From the NCBI RefSeq assembly GCF_016806695.1, contig NZ_WUED01000008.1:1-64000 (forward strand): 64,000 nt of DNA, read 5' to 3'. The position numbers were made by a program, and so were the translations under genes. The notes under the pieces are model-generated. The model saw only the letters and a list, made by a program, of their open reading frames with translations. It was not told the origin of the DNA and did not search any database. Shown here one piece after another: positions 9,175-19,585 of this stretch. This DNA comes from Campylobacter bilis (lineage in GTDB: Bacteria; Campylobacterota; Campylobacteria; Campylobacterales; Campylobacteraceae). How positions within the stretch are numbered: position 1 is the first letter of the stretch; each line of letters starts with the position of its first letter.

Positions 9175-10575
9175 ATGAATCATATTTTAATTATAATAGA
9201 TGGTATTTTAGCAAAGCATTTCTTAGAAAGGCTTTGTTTTGAAAAAGGATTGGGATATTTTTTTACAGTTGTGTGTCACAATGGTCAAAAAAGCAATTTA
9301 AATCTTCTTAGTGAAGATATGGATTTGCATTATTTTGATCCTACAAGTACAGCACGTCTTGAAAATATCATGGTTAAAGATTTTAAACAAGCCTTTATTT
9401 ATATGCAAGATGAGTTTGAAACTAAAAAAAGTTATGAGGCTTTGCGTTCTTTAAATGCGAATTTAGAAATAGAAATAATGGATTTTTGGGGTTTAAGTAT
9501 AAATGATACGCATGCGAATTTAGCTGATGCTAGAATGACTTTAAGTCGTAGATTTATGGATTTTTTGCCTGATATTGCTTTAACAGCTCAATATATAGGA
9601 TTAGGGCTTGGGGAAATAATGGAGGTAAAAATTCCACCAGGATCTATTTTTGCATATAGACATATAAGTTCTATACAGCAAAAAAGATGGCGTATTGTTC
9701 TAATTTATAGGAATTCTAAAATTTATTTTGTTAAACCTTCTTTTGTTTTAGAGCCTAATGATAGTATTTTAATTGTAGGCGATCCTGTTGTTTTGCAGAG
9801 TATTTTTCATAATATACGAGGTAAAGCAGGGCAATTTCCTATGCCTTTTGGAAGTAATATTTTTGCTTTCATTGATATGAAAAACATGAGTGAAGAAATA
9901 CAAGAAAGAATACTTGATACGACTTTAAAATTAGCCCATAAAAGCAATACAAAAAAGTTTTTTATCCATGTGATCAATCCTACATTAGATTCTATGTATG
10001 AAAGATTAAAGGAATTTTCTTATGAGAATCAAGGAGTATTTTTTGATTATTTTAACACCCATTTTAAAAAGCTTTATGCGCAATTGCAAAATAAAGATAT
10101 TGGTTTAATCATAACTGATATAAGGACTTTTGAAAAAGAAAAAAGAAGCTTGTTTGATTTAAAGATTCCTATTATAAAAGTAGGTGAGATGGAATTTGAT
10201 AAGGTTAAAGAAGCTATTATTTTAAGTGCGGATGAAAGTGAACTTGAAAATAATGCTAATGTGATTACGGATTTAAGTAAGCAGCTTGATTTTGGAGTGG
10301 TTTTGTATTATTATAATCCTAATTTGCAAAACACCACAGATATGGAAGAATATTTTAGAAGCTTATCCAAGCTTTATGATAAAAATATACAAATTATCAA
10401 TAAAAATGATCAAAACCCGCTTTTAAATTTGCAATATCGTCAAGATTTATTGCAGTTTGTAAGTTTTCAAAAAGAGTTATTAAATGGAAATTTTGGCAGA
10501 AGTTTGAGTATGAATTTAAATAGACATTATTATAAAATGAGACAAAATTATCAACTTTTCATACCAGTAGAATAA
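9175..10575 (+). CDS. TrkA-like potassium transport regulator domain protein
   Basis: About 466 residues, cytoplasmic. The N-terminal 120 residues resemble a degenerate Rossmann (TrkA-N) domain. Residues about 135-220 match a TrkA-C (RCK_C) domain (GLGEIMEVKIPPGS, then VLEPNDSILIVGDPVVLQSI). The C-terminal half is a further alpha/beta region without a motif I recognise. I use the ATG at 9175, behind TTGGAG, rather than a TTG at 9163. It is alone between tgt (divergent) and aroB. No transporter gene is next to it, so its partner and role are unknown; control of K+ or another ion system is an inference from the TrkA-C domain. Confidence 0.72.
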   Translation: MNHILIIIDGILAKHFLERLCFEKGLGYFFTVVCHNGQKSNLNLLSEDMDLHYFDPTSTARLENIMVKDFKQAFIYMQDEFETKKSYEALRSLNANLEIEIMDFWGLSINDTHANLADARMTLSRRFMDFLPDIALTAQYIGLGLGEIMEVKIPPGSIFAYRHISSIQQKRWRIVLIYRNSKIYFVKPSFVLEPNDSILIVGDPVVLQSIFHNIRGKAGQFPMPFGSNIFAFIDMKNMSEEIQERILDTTLKLAHKSNTKKFFIHVINPTLDSMYERLKEFSYENQGVFFDYFNTHFKKLYAQLQNKDIGLIITDIRTFEKEKRSLFDLKIPIIKVGEMEFDKVKEAIILSADESELENNANVITDLSKQLDFGVVLYYYNPNLQNTTDMEEYFRSLSKLYDKNIQIINKNDQNPLLNLQYRQDLLQFVSFQKELLNGNFGRSLSMNLNRHYYKMRQNYQLFIPVE

Positions 10576-10619
10576 ATAATTAATTAAATGTGTTAGAATA
10601 AAATCAAAAAGAGTATTGA

Positions 10620-11675
10620 ATGCAAGTAGAAGTAAAATTAAAACAAAATCCTTATAAAGTTTATATTGATGAGCTTGAAAATTTAGAATTTAACACTAAA
10701 GTTTTTATACTTTCAAATCCTAAAATTTCAGGACTCCATCTAGAAAAACTATTATCTAAAATTAAGGCAAAAGAACTTTTTATAGGCATTGTAAAAGATG
10801 GGGAAGAATACAAAAATTTAGCTACCATAGAAGAGATTTTAAACCAAATGTTTAATTCTAGGCTAGATAGAAAAAGTATACTTATAAGTTTTGGAGGTGG
10901 AGTTATTAGCGATATGGGTGGTTTTGCGGCCAGTATTTATCAAAGAGGAATTGAATTTATTAATATCCCTACAACTCTTTTAGCTTGTGTGGATGCTGCA
11001 GTAGGCGGGAAAACAGGAGTAAATAATGATTTTGGCAAAAATCTTATTGGTACTTTTTATCAGCCAAAAGCTGTGTATTGTCAAAGTGAGTTTTTAAAAA
11101 CCTTAGGTTCTAAAGAGCTTAGTGCGGGCATGGCTGAATTTATAAAAATGGCTATAATTTTTGATAAAAATTTGCTTGATTTTATAGAAAATATAGATGA
11201 AAAGAGTTTTTTAAATGCTAGTTGTGAAAATGAAATTTTTACTCAAATTATTGCTAAGAGTGTGCAGCTTAAGGCAAAAATTGTAGAATTAGATGAAAAA
11301 GAATCTAAACTTAGAATGCTTTTAAATTTTGGACATACTTTTGCCCATGTGATAGAAAAATTTACAGATTATAAAGTATATTTACATGGTGAAGCCGTAG
11401 CTATAGGTATGAATATGGCAAATTATTTAGCTTGTAATTTGGGATTTTTAAGCAAGCATGAATGCCAAAGAATAGAATCCATTTTACTTAAGTTTGCTTT
11501 GCCTATTTTTTATAAAATCGATAAGGTTGAGGAATTTTATGAAGCTTTTTTTATGGATAAAAAAAGTTCTGATAAAAAACTTAATTTTATTCTTGCGGAT
11601 TCTTTAGGTAAAGGTGTAATAAAAGATGATATTTCTAAAAAAGATATCATTGCAAGCTTAAAAGAGTTTCAATGA
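10620..11675 (+). CDS. aroB: 3-dehydroquinate synthase
   Basis: A 351-residue DHQ synthase, second step of the shikimate pathway: DAHP to 3-dehydroquinate with NAD and a divalent metal. The NAD-binding stretch [15 protein letters not shown] is near residue 91. The conserved block [20 protein letters not shown] follows at about 117-136. The metal ligands sit in [11 protein letters not shown] and HGEAVAIGM (about 238-266). The ATG at 10620 follows AAAGAG. It overlaps the next gene by four bases (ATGA), so a coupled operon with mscS, mtaB and the FtsH-like gene is likely. A TAGAAT box about 30 bases upstream of the start is a reasonable -10. Confidence 0.96.
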   Translation: MQVEVKLKQNPYKVYIDELENLEFNTKVFILSNPKISGLHLEKLLSKIKAKELFIGIVKDGEEYKNLATIEEILNQMFNSRLDRKSILISFGGGVISDMGGFAASIYQRGIEFINIPTTLLACVDAAVGGKTGVNNDFGKNLIGTFYQPKAVYCQSEFLKTLGSKELSAGMAEFIKMAIIFDKNLLDFIENIDEKSFLNASCENEIFTQIIAKSVQLKAKIVELDEKESKLRMLLNFGHTFAHVIEKFTDYKVYLHGEAVAIGMNMANYLACNLGFLSKHECQRIESILLKFALPIFYKIDKVEEFYEAFFMDKKSSDKKLNFILADSLGKGVIKDDISKKDIIASLKEFQ

Positions 11676-13228
11676 AGAAAATTATTGTTTTGATTTTTTT
11701 TGTGCTTGGTGCTTGGGGTGATGCAAATGTTAGTATTGTTAATAATGTCAACGAAAGAATTAAAACTTTAGATACAGCTATTAGTGCTAGTATTTGGAAC
11801 ATACGCTATGAAAATTTTATAAAATATCAAGATATTAAAGATGAATTAGCTTTATTAAATCTTGATCTTAAGAAAAGTTCTAATACTTACGAACAAGAAG
11901 AGCTTAAACGTAAAATAATCAATTTAGAAGAACAATTAAGCTTGCTTAAAGAATATAAAGATTTAAATTTCGCCCAAAGTTTTAATACACCTAATAGCAT
12001 AGAAACTTTGCCTAAGCTTACTAATCCTTTAGCTATTATTGGAGCGTTTTCTCATATTAAAAAATTAAAAGAAAAAAAAGAAGAATACGCTTTTAAATTT
12101 AATGATTTTAAAAATTTAGTGGATAAAATCAGAGAAAAAAATTTAGAACTTAAAGAATTGGCTGAGCTTAGGCCAAATCCTAAAAATATAAAAGCATTAA
12201 AAATATCGGATAAGAAGTTAGAAGAATTTGAGCAAGCTTTGAATTTTGCTAGTGTTTCTTATTCTGTTTATGAGAAAAAAATTGATGAAGAATTAGTGCG
12301 AGTGGGCATTGAGATTAAAGTTCAAAGTTTAAGGGCTGTGAATATACTTATTGCTATTATTATTGTTATAGCTATAGCTTTTATTTTAAAATTCCTTGCG
12401 AAAAAATATATTAAAGATAATGAGGGTTATTATACAGCAACTAAAATCATTAATTTTATTAATATTAATATTATTTTTCTTATTTTGCTTTTTGCTTATA
12501 TAGAAAATATTACTTATCTTGTAACCATACTTGGTTTTGCTTCTGCGGGTTTGGCTATTGCGATGAAAGATATGTTTATGTCTATGCTTGGTTGGTGTGT
12601 GATAGTTTTTGGTGGTAGTTTTAGAGTAGGGGATCGTGTTAAGGTTTTTCAAAATGATACGACTTATGTGGGTGATATTATAGACATTTCTTTTTTACGC
12701 ATTACGCTTTATGAAGAGCTTACTCTTGAAACTTATAGTAAAAATCGCCGTAGTGGGCGTATTATATTTATACCTAATAATTTTGTTTTTACTAATTTAC
12801 TTGCTAATTATACCCATCATGGCATGAAAACAGTACTTGATGGTATTGATATAAGCATTACTTTTGATAGCAATCTAGACAAAGCACAAGAAATCGTTGA
12901 AAATATCATTACACGTCATGCTAAAGGATACACAGAGCTTGCTAGAAAAAGCATGATACGTTTGCAAAATGAATATAATATTAAAAATCCTAAGGTAGAA
13001 CCAAGATTTTTTATGTTTTTTGAACATTGGGGGATGAGAATTTCAGCTTGGTATATGACTAATGCTTATGCGGCTTTAGCTCTTAGAAGTACTATTAGTA
13101 AAGAGATTATTAAAGAGTTTAATAAGCATGAGGATATTAAAATTGCCTATCCAGCACAAAATTTATATTTAAGAAAAACACATGATTTTAAGGAGAATTC
13201 TTATTTTCATACAAAGGATAAAAATTGA
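11672..13228 (+). CDS. MscS-family mechanosensitive channel
   Basis: A 518-residue member of the larger MscS class. There is an N-terminal signal peptide ([15 protein letters not shown]). A charged, coiled-coil-rich periplasmic region covers about residues 20-210, followed by membrane spans near 220-240 and 260-285. The pore helix and beta domain follow: [19 protein letters not shown], then [12 protein letters not shown] and [16 protein letters not shown]. It would release solutes on osmotic downshock. Its start overlaps the aroB stop and its stop overlaps the TTG start of the next gene. Confidence 0.88.
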   Translation: MKKIIVLIFFVLGAWGDANVSIVNNVNERIKTLDTAISASIWNIRYENFIKYQDIKDELALLNLDLKKSSNTYEQEELKRKIINLEEQLSLLKEYKDLNFAQSFNTPNSIETLPKLTNPLAIIGAFSHIKKLKEKKEEYAFKFNDFKNLVDKIREKNLELKELAELRPNPKNIKALKISDKKLEEFEQALNFASVSYSVYEKKIDEELVRVGIEIKVQSLRAVNILIAIIIVIAIAFILKFLAKKYIKDNEGYYTATKIINFININIIFLILLFAYIENITYLVTILGFASAGLAIAMKDMFMSMLGWCVIVFGGSFRVGDRVKVFQNDTTYVGDIIDISFLRITLYEELTLETYSKNRRSGRIIFIPNNFVFTNLLANYTHHGMKTVLDGIDISITFDSNLDKAQEIVENIITRHAKGYTELARKSMIRLQNEYNIKNPKVEPRFFMFFEHWGMRISAWYMTNAYAALALRSTISKEIIKEFNKHEDIKIAYPAQNLYLRKTHDFKENSYFHTKDKN

Positions 13229-14487
13229 AAGAAAAAGTTTTTTTTAAAACCTTTGGATGTCGTACAAATATCTATGATACAGAGCTTTTAAAAAGCTATG
13301 TGAAAGATTATGAAATCATAAATGATGAAAATCAGGCCCAAATTATTGTTGTTAATTCTTGTACGGTTACTAATGGTGCTGATAGTGGTATAAAATCTTA
13401 TATCAATTCTATGCAAAAAAAGGGGATTAAAATCATACTTACAGGATGTGGAGCAGTCAGTAAAGGCAAGGAGCTTTTTAATGCAAAGCAAGTTTTTGGG
13501 GTTCTTGGGGCTTCAAATAAAGATAAGATTAATCAATTTTTATCTTTTAAAACAAGTTTTTATGAGCTTGGAAATTTAAATTTTATTGATAAAGATATAG
13601 TGAGTGAGTATAAAAATCATACTAAAGCCTTTGTTAAAATTCAAGAAGGTTGTGATTTTGCTTGTTCTTATTGTATTATCCCTAGTGTGCGTGGTAAGTC
13701 AAGGAGTGTAGATGAAAAAGTGCTTTTAAAACAAGTTGAAATTTTAGCATCTAATGGCTATAGTGAAATTGTTTTAACAGGGACAAATATAGGATCATAT
13801 GGGCTTAAAAATGGGACAAGCTTAAGCAAGCTTTTACAAAAAATGGGACGAATTTCTGGTATAAAACGCATAAGGCTTGGCAGTTTAGAACCTGCACAAA
13901 TTGATGAAGCTTTTTTAGAACTTTTAGATGAGGCTTGGCTTGAAAGACACTTGCATATTGCTTTGCAGCATACAAGTGAAACAATGCTTCGCATAATGAG
14001 AAGAAGATCACACACAAATAATGATTTAAAGCTTTTTAATATTATAGCAAGTAAAGGCTATGCTTTAGGAACTGATTTTATCGTAGCGCATCCAGGAGAA
14101 AGTGAAGAAATTTGGCAAGAGGCTTTAGAGCGTTTTAAAGAATTTCCTCTTACTCATATCCATGCTTTTATTTTCAGTCCTAGGGATAATACTTATTCTG
14201 CCACTATGAAAAACACTATTAATGGGGCTTTAGCCAAAGAAAGGTTAAATATTTTAACAAGTATAATTAAAGATAATAATTATAAATTCAGGCAAAATCA
14301 TAAAATCCCTCTTGAGATTTTAATAGAAAATAAAAAAGAAGGTTTTTTTGAGGGTTATGATCAGTTTTTTAATAAAATTAAAATTAAAAGCAATGAGGAT
14401 ATAGCTAAAGAGTGGATCACTCTTTCTCAATATGAAGTACAAGAAAAATTTAATTTTGCAAATTTAAAGGCTAGCAATGAAAAATAA
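13225..14487 (+). CDS. mtaB: MtaB-type tRNA methylthiotransferase (radical SAM)
   Basis: A 420-residue MiaB-family enzyme. The N-terminal UPF0004 domain carries three cysteines (FGCRTN, NSCTV, TGCGA). The radical SAM triad is CDFACSYC (about residues 144-151), and the block RGKSRS follows. TNIGSYG and HIALQHTSE are family blocks. The pattern fits the MtaB/YqeV subgroup, which turns t6A37 into ms2t6A37 in ANN-reading tRNAs, rather than MiaB proper; this subgroup call is by motif only. The start is TTG at 13225, overlapping the mscS stop. It overlaps the FtsH-like gene by 11 bases. Confidence 0.85.
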   Translation: MKEKVFFKTFGCRTNIYDTELLKSYVKDYEIINDENQAQIIVVNSCTVTNGADSGIKSYINSMQKKGIKIILTGCGAVSKGKELFNAKQVFGVLGASNKDKINQFLSFKTSFYELGNLNFIDKDIVSEYKNHTKAFVKIQEGCDFACSYCIIPSVRGKSRSVDEKVLLKQVEILASNGYSEIVLTGTNIGSYGLKNGTSLSKLLQKMGRISGIKRIRLGSLEPAQIDEAFLELLDEAWLERHLHIALQHTSETMLRIMRRRSHTNNDLKLFNIIASKGYALGTDFIVAHPGESEEIWQEALERFKEFPLTHIHAFIFSPRDNTYSATMKNTINGALAKERLNILTSIIKDNNYKFRQNHKIPLEILIENKKEGFFEGYDQFFNKIKIKSNEDIAKEWITLSQYEVQEKFNFANLKASNEK

Positions 14488-16081
14488 AAAAATTATAGGG
14501 ATTTCTTTTTTGATAATATGTGTGCTTTTTGGAATTTTATATTTTAAAAATGAACCCAAATATATAGATCAAAATCTTTATCAAAGTTTATTAAATCAAA
14601 ATTTGATACAAAAAGCTATAGTGGATAAAGATGAAATTTGGTTAAAAACTAGCGGAGAAAATTATGTTATTATTAAAGAAGGGGTAGATATAAAAGAGCT
14701 TTTAGAAAAAGTCCCTGTCGAAAATAAGCAAGATAACACCCTTTGGATATTTTTTATTTTGTTTATCTTTATCATTACACTTTTATTAAGTCTTGGTTAT
14801 TTTGCACGCAAAAAAGAGCTTGCAAAATACCCTATATCAAGCAAGAGTCAAAGTCAAAATTCTAATGTAAATTTAGAAAATTCTCATATTAAACCTGTGA
14901 TTTCAAATATCACTTTTGATGATGTTGCAGGGGTTGATGAGGTGAAAATGGAGCTTAGTGAGCTTGTGGATTTTTTGCAAAATCCTAAAAAATATAAAGA
15001 ATTTGGTGTAAAAATGCCAAAAGGTGTATTGATGGTAGGGCCTCCAGGGGTGGGTAAAACACTTATTGCTAAAGCTGTTGCAGGAGAGGCTGGAGTGCCG
15101 TTTTTTTACCAGAGTGGTTCTAGTTTTGTTGAAATTTATGTAGGTATGGGTGCAAAAAGAGTAAGAGAGCTTTTTTCTAAGGCTAAAATGATGGCACCTA
15201 GTATAGTGTTTATAGATGAGATAGACGCTGTAGGCAAGGCTAGAGGTGAAATGTCGAATGTAGAAAGAGATAGTACCTTAAACCAGCTTTTAACTCAAAT
15301 GGATGGATTTGAAGATAATAGTGGGGTCATAGTCATAGCTGCTACTAATAAAATCGAGCTTATGGATCCTGCTTTGTTGCGATCAGGGCGTTTTGATAGG
15401 AGAATTTTTTTATCTTTACCTGATTTTAAAGACAGATTAAAGATTTTAGAAATTTATATGAAAGATAAAAATAATAATGTCAATTTAAGCAAAATTGCTA
15501 AGGCAAGTGTGGGCTTTAGTGGAGCGGGGCTTGAAACCTTAGTCAATGAAGCTGCTATTAATGCTTTAAGAAGAGATAATAGCTTAGTCGAAGAAAGCGA
15601 TTTTTATGCTGTATTAAATAAAGTGCTTTTAGGCAAAAAGAAAATTTTAAGTTTTAATGATGAAGAGAAAAAGATCCAAGCCACCTATCAGGCTGCAAAA
15701 GCTTTAAGTGCGTATTATTTTGATATAGGATTTGAAAAAATTACTCTTATAGAAGATCGTTTTAGAGAATATGAGCATAATATAAGATCAAAATCAGAGC
15801 TTATAAATCGTATTAAAGTTTATTTATCAGGATCTAGGGCTATGAAATTAATTTATAATGAAAGCTATACGAATTCGCAAAATGATTTTATAAAGGTTAA
15901 AGAATTGCTTGATTATATGATAAGTTTTGACATGTTAGAAGAAGCTAATTTAAAGCAGCAAAAACAAGAAATGGATGAATTTTTAAGTTCTATGAAGGAT
16001 AAAATTTTAAAATTAGCCGATCTTTTACTTGAAAAAGAAAAATTAGAATATGAAGATGTTAAAAATATAATCCAAATTTAG
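14477..16081 (+). CDS. FtsH-like AAA ATPase with a lost protease site
   Basis: A 534-residue membrane AAA protein laid out like FtsH. There are membrane spans at about 5-25 and 90-112 with a short periplasmic domain between. The AAA core has Walker A GPPGVGKT (about 190-197), Walker [11 protein letters not shown] and an [14 protein letters not shown]. The zinc-protease region aligns ([19 protein letters not shown]), but HEAGH is replaced by YQAAK at about residues 404-408, so both His ligands and the catalytic Glu are gone. An Asp in SQNDF sits where the third ligand should be. It is also shorter than FtsH (about 640). It is probably an ATP-driven membrane chaperone or a partner of the true FtsH encoded elsewhere; substrate unknown. 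Confidence 0.85.
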   Translation: MKNKKIIGISFLIICVLFGILYFKNEPKYIDQNLYQSLLNQNLIQKAIVDKDEIWLKTSGENYVIIKEGVDIKELLEKVPVENKQDNTLWIFFILFIFIITLLLSLGYFARKKELAKYPISSKSQSQNSNVNLENSHIKPVISNITFDDVAGVDEVKMELSELVDFLQNPKKYKEFGVKMPKGVLMVGPPGVGKTLIAKAVAGEAGVPFFYQSGSSFVEIYVGMGAKRVRELFSKAKMMAPSIVFIDEIDAVGKARGEMSNVERDSTLNQLLTQMDGFEDNSGVIVIAATNKIELMDPALLRSGRFDRRIFLSLPDFKDRLKILEIYMKDKNNNVNLSKIAKASVGFSGAGLETLVNEAAINALRRDNSLVEESDFYAVLNKVLLGKKKILSFNDEEKKIQATYQAAKALSAYYFDIGFEKITLIEDRFREYEHNIRSKSELINRIKVYLSGSRAMKLIYNESYTNSQNDFIKVKELLDYMISFDMLEEANLKQQKQEMDEFLSSMKDKILKLADLLLEKEKLEYEDVKNIIQI

Positions 16082-16088
16082 TGTCTAT

Positions 16089-16505
16089 TTAATCATCTAT
16101 TTGTTTATCTAGTATGCTTCCATTGAAGTCTATAAGGAATTTTATGTCATTGTCGAGTTTGATTTTATAATGATTGATTTTTCTTTCGATTTCTTTGGCT
16201 TTGGTATTAGGAAATTCGTTTTTGATGATATCGACTAAATTCTTAGGTAAAAAATCTAAATTAAAGGGAAAAGCCTTGTTTTCGATCTCCTTCCAGCTTC
16301 CATCTATATCAAATTCAAGTTCAGTCCCATCACTAAGGTATACTTCATAAGAGTTTTTATCTTTTTGGACTACGCCTATGGGAGCTTTAAAATTACGCTG
16401 TAAAAATTCTTTAGAAGTATGAGGCAAATTTTCAGCAGAGATAATAATATCAGCGTTTAAACATATGCACAAGATATTAATAATGCTTAAAATTTTAATT
16501 TTCAA
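16089..16505 (-). CDS. Periplasmic PepSY-like protein
   Basis: A 138-residue secreted protein with a signal peptide (about residues 1-18, ending CICLNA). The mature part has two repeats of the PepSY-like (DUF2874) type: VYLSDGTELEFDIDGSWKEI, and a second ending IKFLIDFNGSILDKQIDD. Such proteins are small periplasmic beta-lactamase-inhibitor-like folds of unclear role, often under two-component control. It converges on the FtsH-like gene with a 7-base gap and is divergent from the rhomboid gene. The spacer holds an 11-bp tandem repeat (16544-16565). Confidence 0.75.
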   Translation of the reverse strand: MKIKILSIINILCICLNADIIISAENLPHTSKEFLQRNFKAPIGVVQKDKNSYEVYLSDGTELEFDIDGSWKEIENKAFPFNLDFLPKNLVDIIKNEFPNTKAKEIERKINHYKIKLDNDIKFLIDFNGSILDKQIDD

Positions 16506-16543
16506 TATTTTTCCTCATTATTTTTCACAAAATTGTAAAGAAT

Positions 16544-16565
16544 TTATGTGAATTTTATGTGAATT
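16544..16565. promoter_or_regulatory. 11-bp direct repeat TTATGTGAATT x2 in a divergent spacer
   Basis: Two exact head-to-tail copies of TTATGTGAATT, followed by a further TTA, lie between the PepSY-like gene (minus) and the rhomboid gene (plus). Direct repeats one helical turn apart are the usual binding layout of OmpR-class response regulators. That function is inferred, not shown. Confidence 0.4.
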
Positions 16566-16598
16566 TTAAGACAATATTACAAAAAATAAAGGCTGTGT

Positions 16599-17111
16599 TT
16601 GTTGACATTTTTTTTCATTTTTTTAAATATTTTATGTTATTTTTTAATCTCTTATGATTATTATGATTTGCTTGGGCTTAATATTTTGTTTTTCAAAGGA
16701 GCTTATTGGCAGCTTTTAAGTGCTATGTTTATACATGGTAATTTAACTCATCTTATTTTAAATATGATAGTTTTATTTCAATTTGGACGTATTTTAGAGA
16801 CTTATTTGGGATCTTTTCGTTTTTCTTTGCTTTATCTTGGCGGAGGGTTATTGTGTTCGCTTTTAAGTGCTTTTTATGTATATTTTGATTTTAATTATTT
16901 TAAAACAAGCATCAATCTTGTGGGTGCTAGCGGAGCAATTTGTGTTTTGATGGGATTTTATGCTGTTTTTGATAAAAATAGTGCAAAAGGACTTGTGGTT
17001 GCGATTTTGCTTATGAGTTTTGTTCCTTTATTTATGGGTATAAATATCGCTTGGTATGCACATATTTTTGGTTTTATTTGTGGCTATATTTTAGCTAAAT
17101 TAAAGAGGTAA
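16599..17111 (+). CDS. Rhomboid-family intramembrane serine protease
   Basis: A 170-residue integral membrane protein with six predicted spans. It shows the rhomboid features in order: HGNLTHLILN (the conserved H-x4-H-x3-N of span 2, about residues 47-56), the catalytic serine in VGASGAI (about 109-115) and the catalytic histidine in WYAHIFGFICGY near the C-terminus. It would cut membrane-spanning helices; substrates are unknown. The start is a TTG at 16599 (another TTG follows at once), with no good ATG nearby. The sixA gene begins two bases after its stop. Confidence 0.88.
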   Translation: MLTFFFIFLNILCYFLISYDYYDLLGLNILFFKGAYWQLLSAMFIHGNLTHLILNMIVLFQFGRILETYLGSFRFSLLYLGGGLLCSLLSAFYVYFDFNYFKTSINLVGASGAICVLMGFYAVFDKNSAKGLVVAILLMSFVPLFMGINIAWYAHIFGFICGYILAKLKR

Positions 17112-17112
17112 A

Positions 17113-17625
17113 ATGAAAAAGATTTATATCATAAGACATGCAAAGGCAAATAAAGATAAAAGCATTAATGATTTTGATAGAAAATTAGCTAAAAGTGGAA
17201 AAGAAGATTTGAAAAAACTTTGTAAAAACCTTGCTGTGTATCAGATACAACCTGATTTTATATTATCAAGTCCTGCTATTAGGACTGCTAAAACAGCCAA
17301 AAAATTAGCCAAATTTTGTAATTTTAATAAAAACAAAATTCAATTTAATAAAAAACTCTATCTTGGCAATGTTGAAGTTGTGTTAAAGATTTTGCAAGGT
17401 ATTGATAATAAGTTTAATGAGATATTCTTAATAGGTCATAATCCTGTATTGATAGAACTTGGAGAATTATTAAGTTCATTGTGTTTGGCTTCTTTTCCTA
17501 CCTCTTCTATATTGTGTTTGGAATTTAATATTGATGAATTTGAAAATTTAAAAGAACATACAGGAAAATTAGTGTTTTTTGAACACGTGAGAAAACTTAA
17601 AGAAGAAAAAGATTTGGATTTTTAA
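17113..17625 (+). CDS. sixA: SixA-like phosphohistidine phosphatase
   Basis: A 170-residue histidine phosphatase. The N-terminal IIRHAKANKD supplies the catalytic RHA/G motif (His near residue 9), SSPAIRTAKTAKKLA is the second phosphate-binding block, and the second catalytic His is in IGHNPVL. The length and the RHAK form match SixA rather than phosphoglycerate mutase. It could remove phosphate from histidine phosphocarriers. It follows the rhomboid gene by one base and converges on rpoD with a 14-base gap. Confidence 0.8.
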   Translation: MKKIYIIRHAKANKDKSINDFDRKLAKSGKEDLKKLCKNLAVYQIQPDFILSSPAIRTAKTAKKLAKFCNFNKNKIQFNKKLYLGNVEVVLKILQGIDNKFNEIFLIGHNPVLIELGELLSSLCLASFPTSSILCLEFNIDEFENLKEHTGKLVFFEHVRKLKEEKDLDF

Positions 17626-17639
17626 AAAAATATAAATTT

Positions 17640-19505
17640 TTATTTCCAACCTTCTATATAATTTTTAAGTTTTCTTCCTACCTTAGGATGTTTAAGTTTT
17701 TTAATAGCTGAACTTTCGATTTGTCTTACTCTTTCTCGGGTGACATTAAGTTCTTTGCCTATTTCTTCTAAAGTCCTATCACTTTCATCTTCCATGAGGC
17801 CAAAACGCATACGAATAACAGCTTTTTCTCTGTCGTTTAATTGATCTAAGACTTCATCGATTTGTTCTTTTAAGTCGTCTTTTAAAATATGTTCCATAGG
17901 AGAAAGCGAATTTCTATCTTCTACAAAATCTCCAAATTTTCCATCATCTTCATTGCCTATAGGAGCTTCAAGAGAAATAGGTTCTTTAGTGATTTTAATC
18001 ACTTGTTTGACTTTATCTATACTTAAGCCAACTTCTTTAGCTATGATGCTTACATCAGGTTCTTTGCCGTCTTTTTGCAGGTATTCACGGATGATTTTAT
18101 TGATTTGATTAATAGTTTCTATCATATGAATAGGAATTCTTATAGTTCTTGCTTGATCGGCTATAGCTCTTGAAATAGCTTGTCTGATCCACCAAGTCGC
18201 ATAGGTAGAAAATTTATATCCTCTTTTGTACTCAAATTTATCCACTGCTTTCATTAATCCTATATTGCCTTCTTGAATAAGATCTAAAAAAGGCAAACCA
18301 CGATTTGTATAGCGTTTAGCTATGCTTACAACAAGACGTAAATTGGATTTAGCCATCCTACCTTTGGCTTCATCAGAGATTTTTTTACCCCGTTTGATTT
18401 GTTCTAAAATTTCTTTTAAACGCGATTTTTCAAGATCAAAACTTTTTTCACTAGCTTCTTTGGTTTGAAAGAGTTTTTTAATCTCCATATAAGTACTTAC
18501 CATGGTTGTTTCAAGAGATCTTTCTGTGATTTCTTCTTTGCTAAGTTTGGTAATATCTTTTAAAATATCTGCATGACGTTTTTTAAGTTCATCAGAAAAC
18601 ATGGGTAAGCGGTATTCTAAACGCTTTAATTCTTTATCAAATTCCTCATCGCTTTTTAATGCAGTTTCCATTGATTTAACAATTTCACTAATAAGTTTTG
18701 AAGTAGGACCTAAATCCATTAATTTTTCTTTTAGAATATTTTTTTTAAATGCAATGCTAAGTTTGTCTAGAAGTTCATCCCCGCTTTCTTTATCTTTAGA
18801 AGTTTTTAGCCAATCTTTTTTGGCTTTTTCAAGAGCTTTAAATTTTTCAATCACTTTTAAAGTTCTTTCATCTTCTTTTTTATAAGTTTTTTTATTCTGT
18901 TCTTCATCTGCTTCTAATTCTGTTTCGTTTTCATCTTCATCGATATCAAGTTCATCGAGTTTGTCTTCGCCTTTTTCTTCATCGTCAAAACTTTTAAATA
19001 ATTCTTTTACGCGTCTTTCTCGATTGATTAAAGGTTCTTGATAATCTAAGATAAAATCGATCAAATAAGGCACAGAACAAAAAGCATCAATGATAATATC
19101 TTCACCAAGTTCTATTTTTTTAGAAATTTCAATTTCTTCATCTTTATTAAGCAAGGCAATTTGCCCCATTTCTCGTAAATACATACGTACAGGAGAGTCT
19201 GATCTACTCCATTCTAAGAGATCGTTTTCATTGGCTAAATCAAATTCATTTTCTAAGCTTGTATCTTGGAGTTTTTGTTTTTCTTCTTGAAGTCTTTTTG
19301 CATCTTCAATATTTTTCATTTGAGCAATTTCAGCAGCCGAGAAAAGCTGTACTTTGTGCTTTTTCATCAAAGCTTGCACTTTTTTGGTTATTGTAATATT
19401 TGGTTGTTTAGTGAGGTATTTTACTAGCTTTTCATAAGTAATATAATCTTTTGCATTTTCTTGAAACAATTCTTCTAATTCAGCTTCTTGAATTTTAGCA
19501 TTCAT
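17640..19505 (-). CDS. rpoD: RNA polymerase housekeeping sigma factor (sigma70)
   Basis: A 621-residue primary sigma factor. Region 1.1 is at the N-terminus and [16 protein letters not shown] is region 1.2. A highly charged non-conserved insert lies at about 165-215. Core region 2 runs through [40 protein letters not shown]-type sequence (here [12 protein letters not shown] and on). Region 3 starts at [12 protein letters not shown]. Region 4.2 is the helix-turn-helix [20 protein letters not shown]. It recognises the -10 elements of most genes in this window. It is a single gene on the minus strand; upstream lies about 80 bp before the LysR gene. Confidence 0.98.
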   Translation of the reverse strand: MNAKIQEAELEELFQENAKDYITYEKLVKYLTKQPNITITKKVQALMKKHKVQLFSAAEIAQMKNIEDAKRLQEEKQKLQDTSLENEFDLANENDLLEWSRSDSPVRMYLREMGQIALLNKDEEIEISKKIELGEDIIIDAFCSVPYLIDFILDYQEPLINRERRVKELFKSFDDEEKGEDKLDELDIDEDENETELEADEEQNKKTYKKEDERTLKVIEKFKALEKAKKDWLKTSKDKESGDELLDKLSIAFKKNILKEKLMDLGPTSKLISEIVKSMETALKSDEEFDKELKRLEYRLPMFSDELKKRHADILKDITKLSKEEITERSLETTMVSTYMEIKKLFQTKEASEKSFDLEKSRLKEILEQIKRGKKISDEAKGRMAKSNLRLVVSIAKRYTNRGLPFLDLIQEGNIGLMKAVDKFEYKRGYKFSTYATWWIRQAISRAIADQARTIRIPIHMIETINQINKIIREYLQKDGKEPDVSIIAKEVGLSIDKVKQVIKITKEPISLEAPIGNEDDGKFGDFVEDRNSLSPMEHILKDDLKEQIDEVLDQLNDREKAVIRMRFGLMEDESDRTLEEIGKELNVTRERVRQIESSAIKKLKHPKVGRKLKNYIEGWK

Positions 19506-19585
19506 TGATTTTCCTTAGAATTTATATAAGCTTTGGATTTTATCTAAAAATTCCTTAATTTTGTATATAAATTGGTTTTTTATAA

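Noticed and set aside
12386-12652. Opposite-strand frame inside the mscS-like gene
   Set aside because: It is a complement-strand shadow over a well-conserved pore domain and has no start signal.
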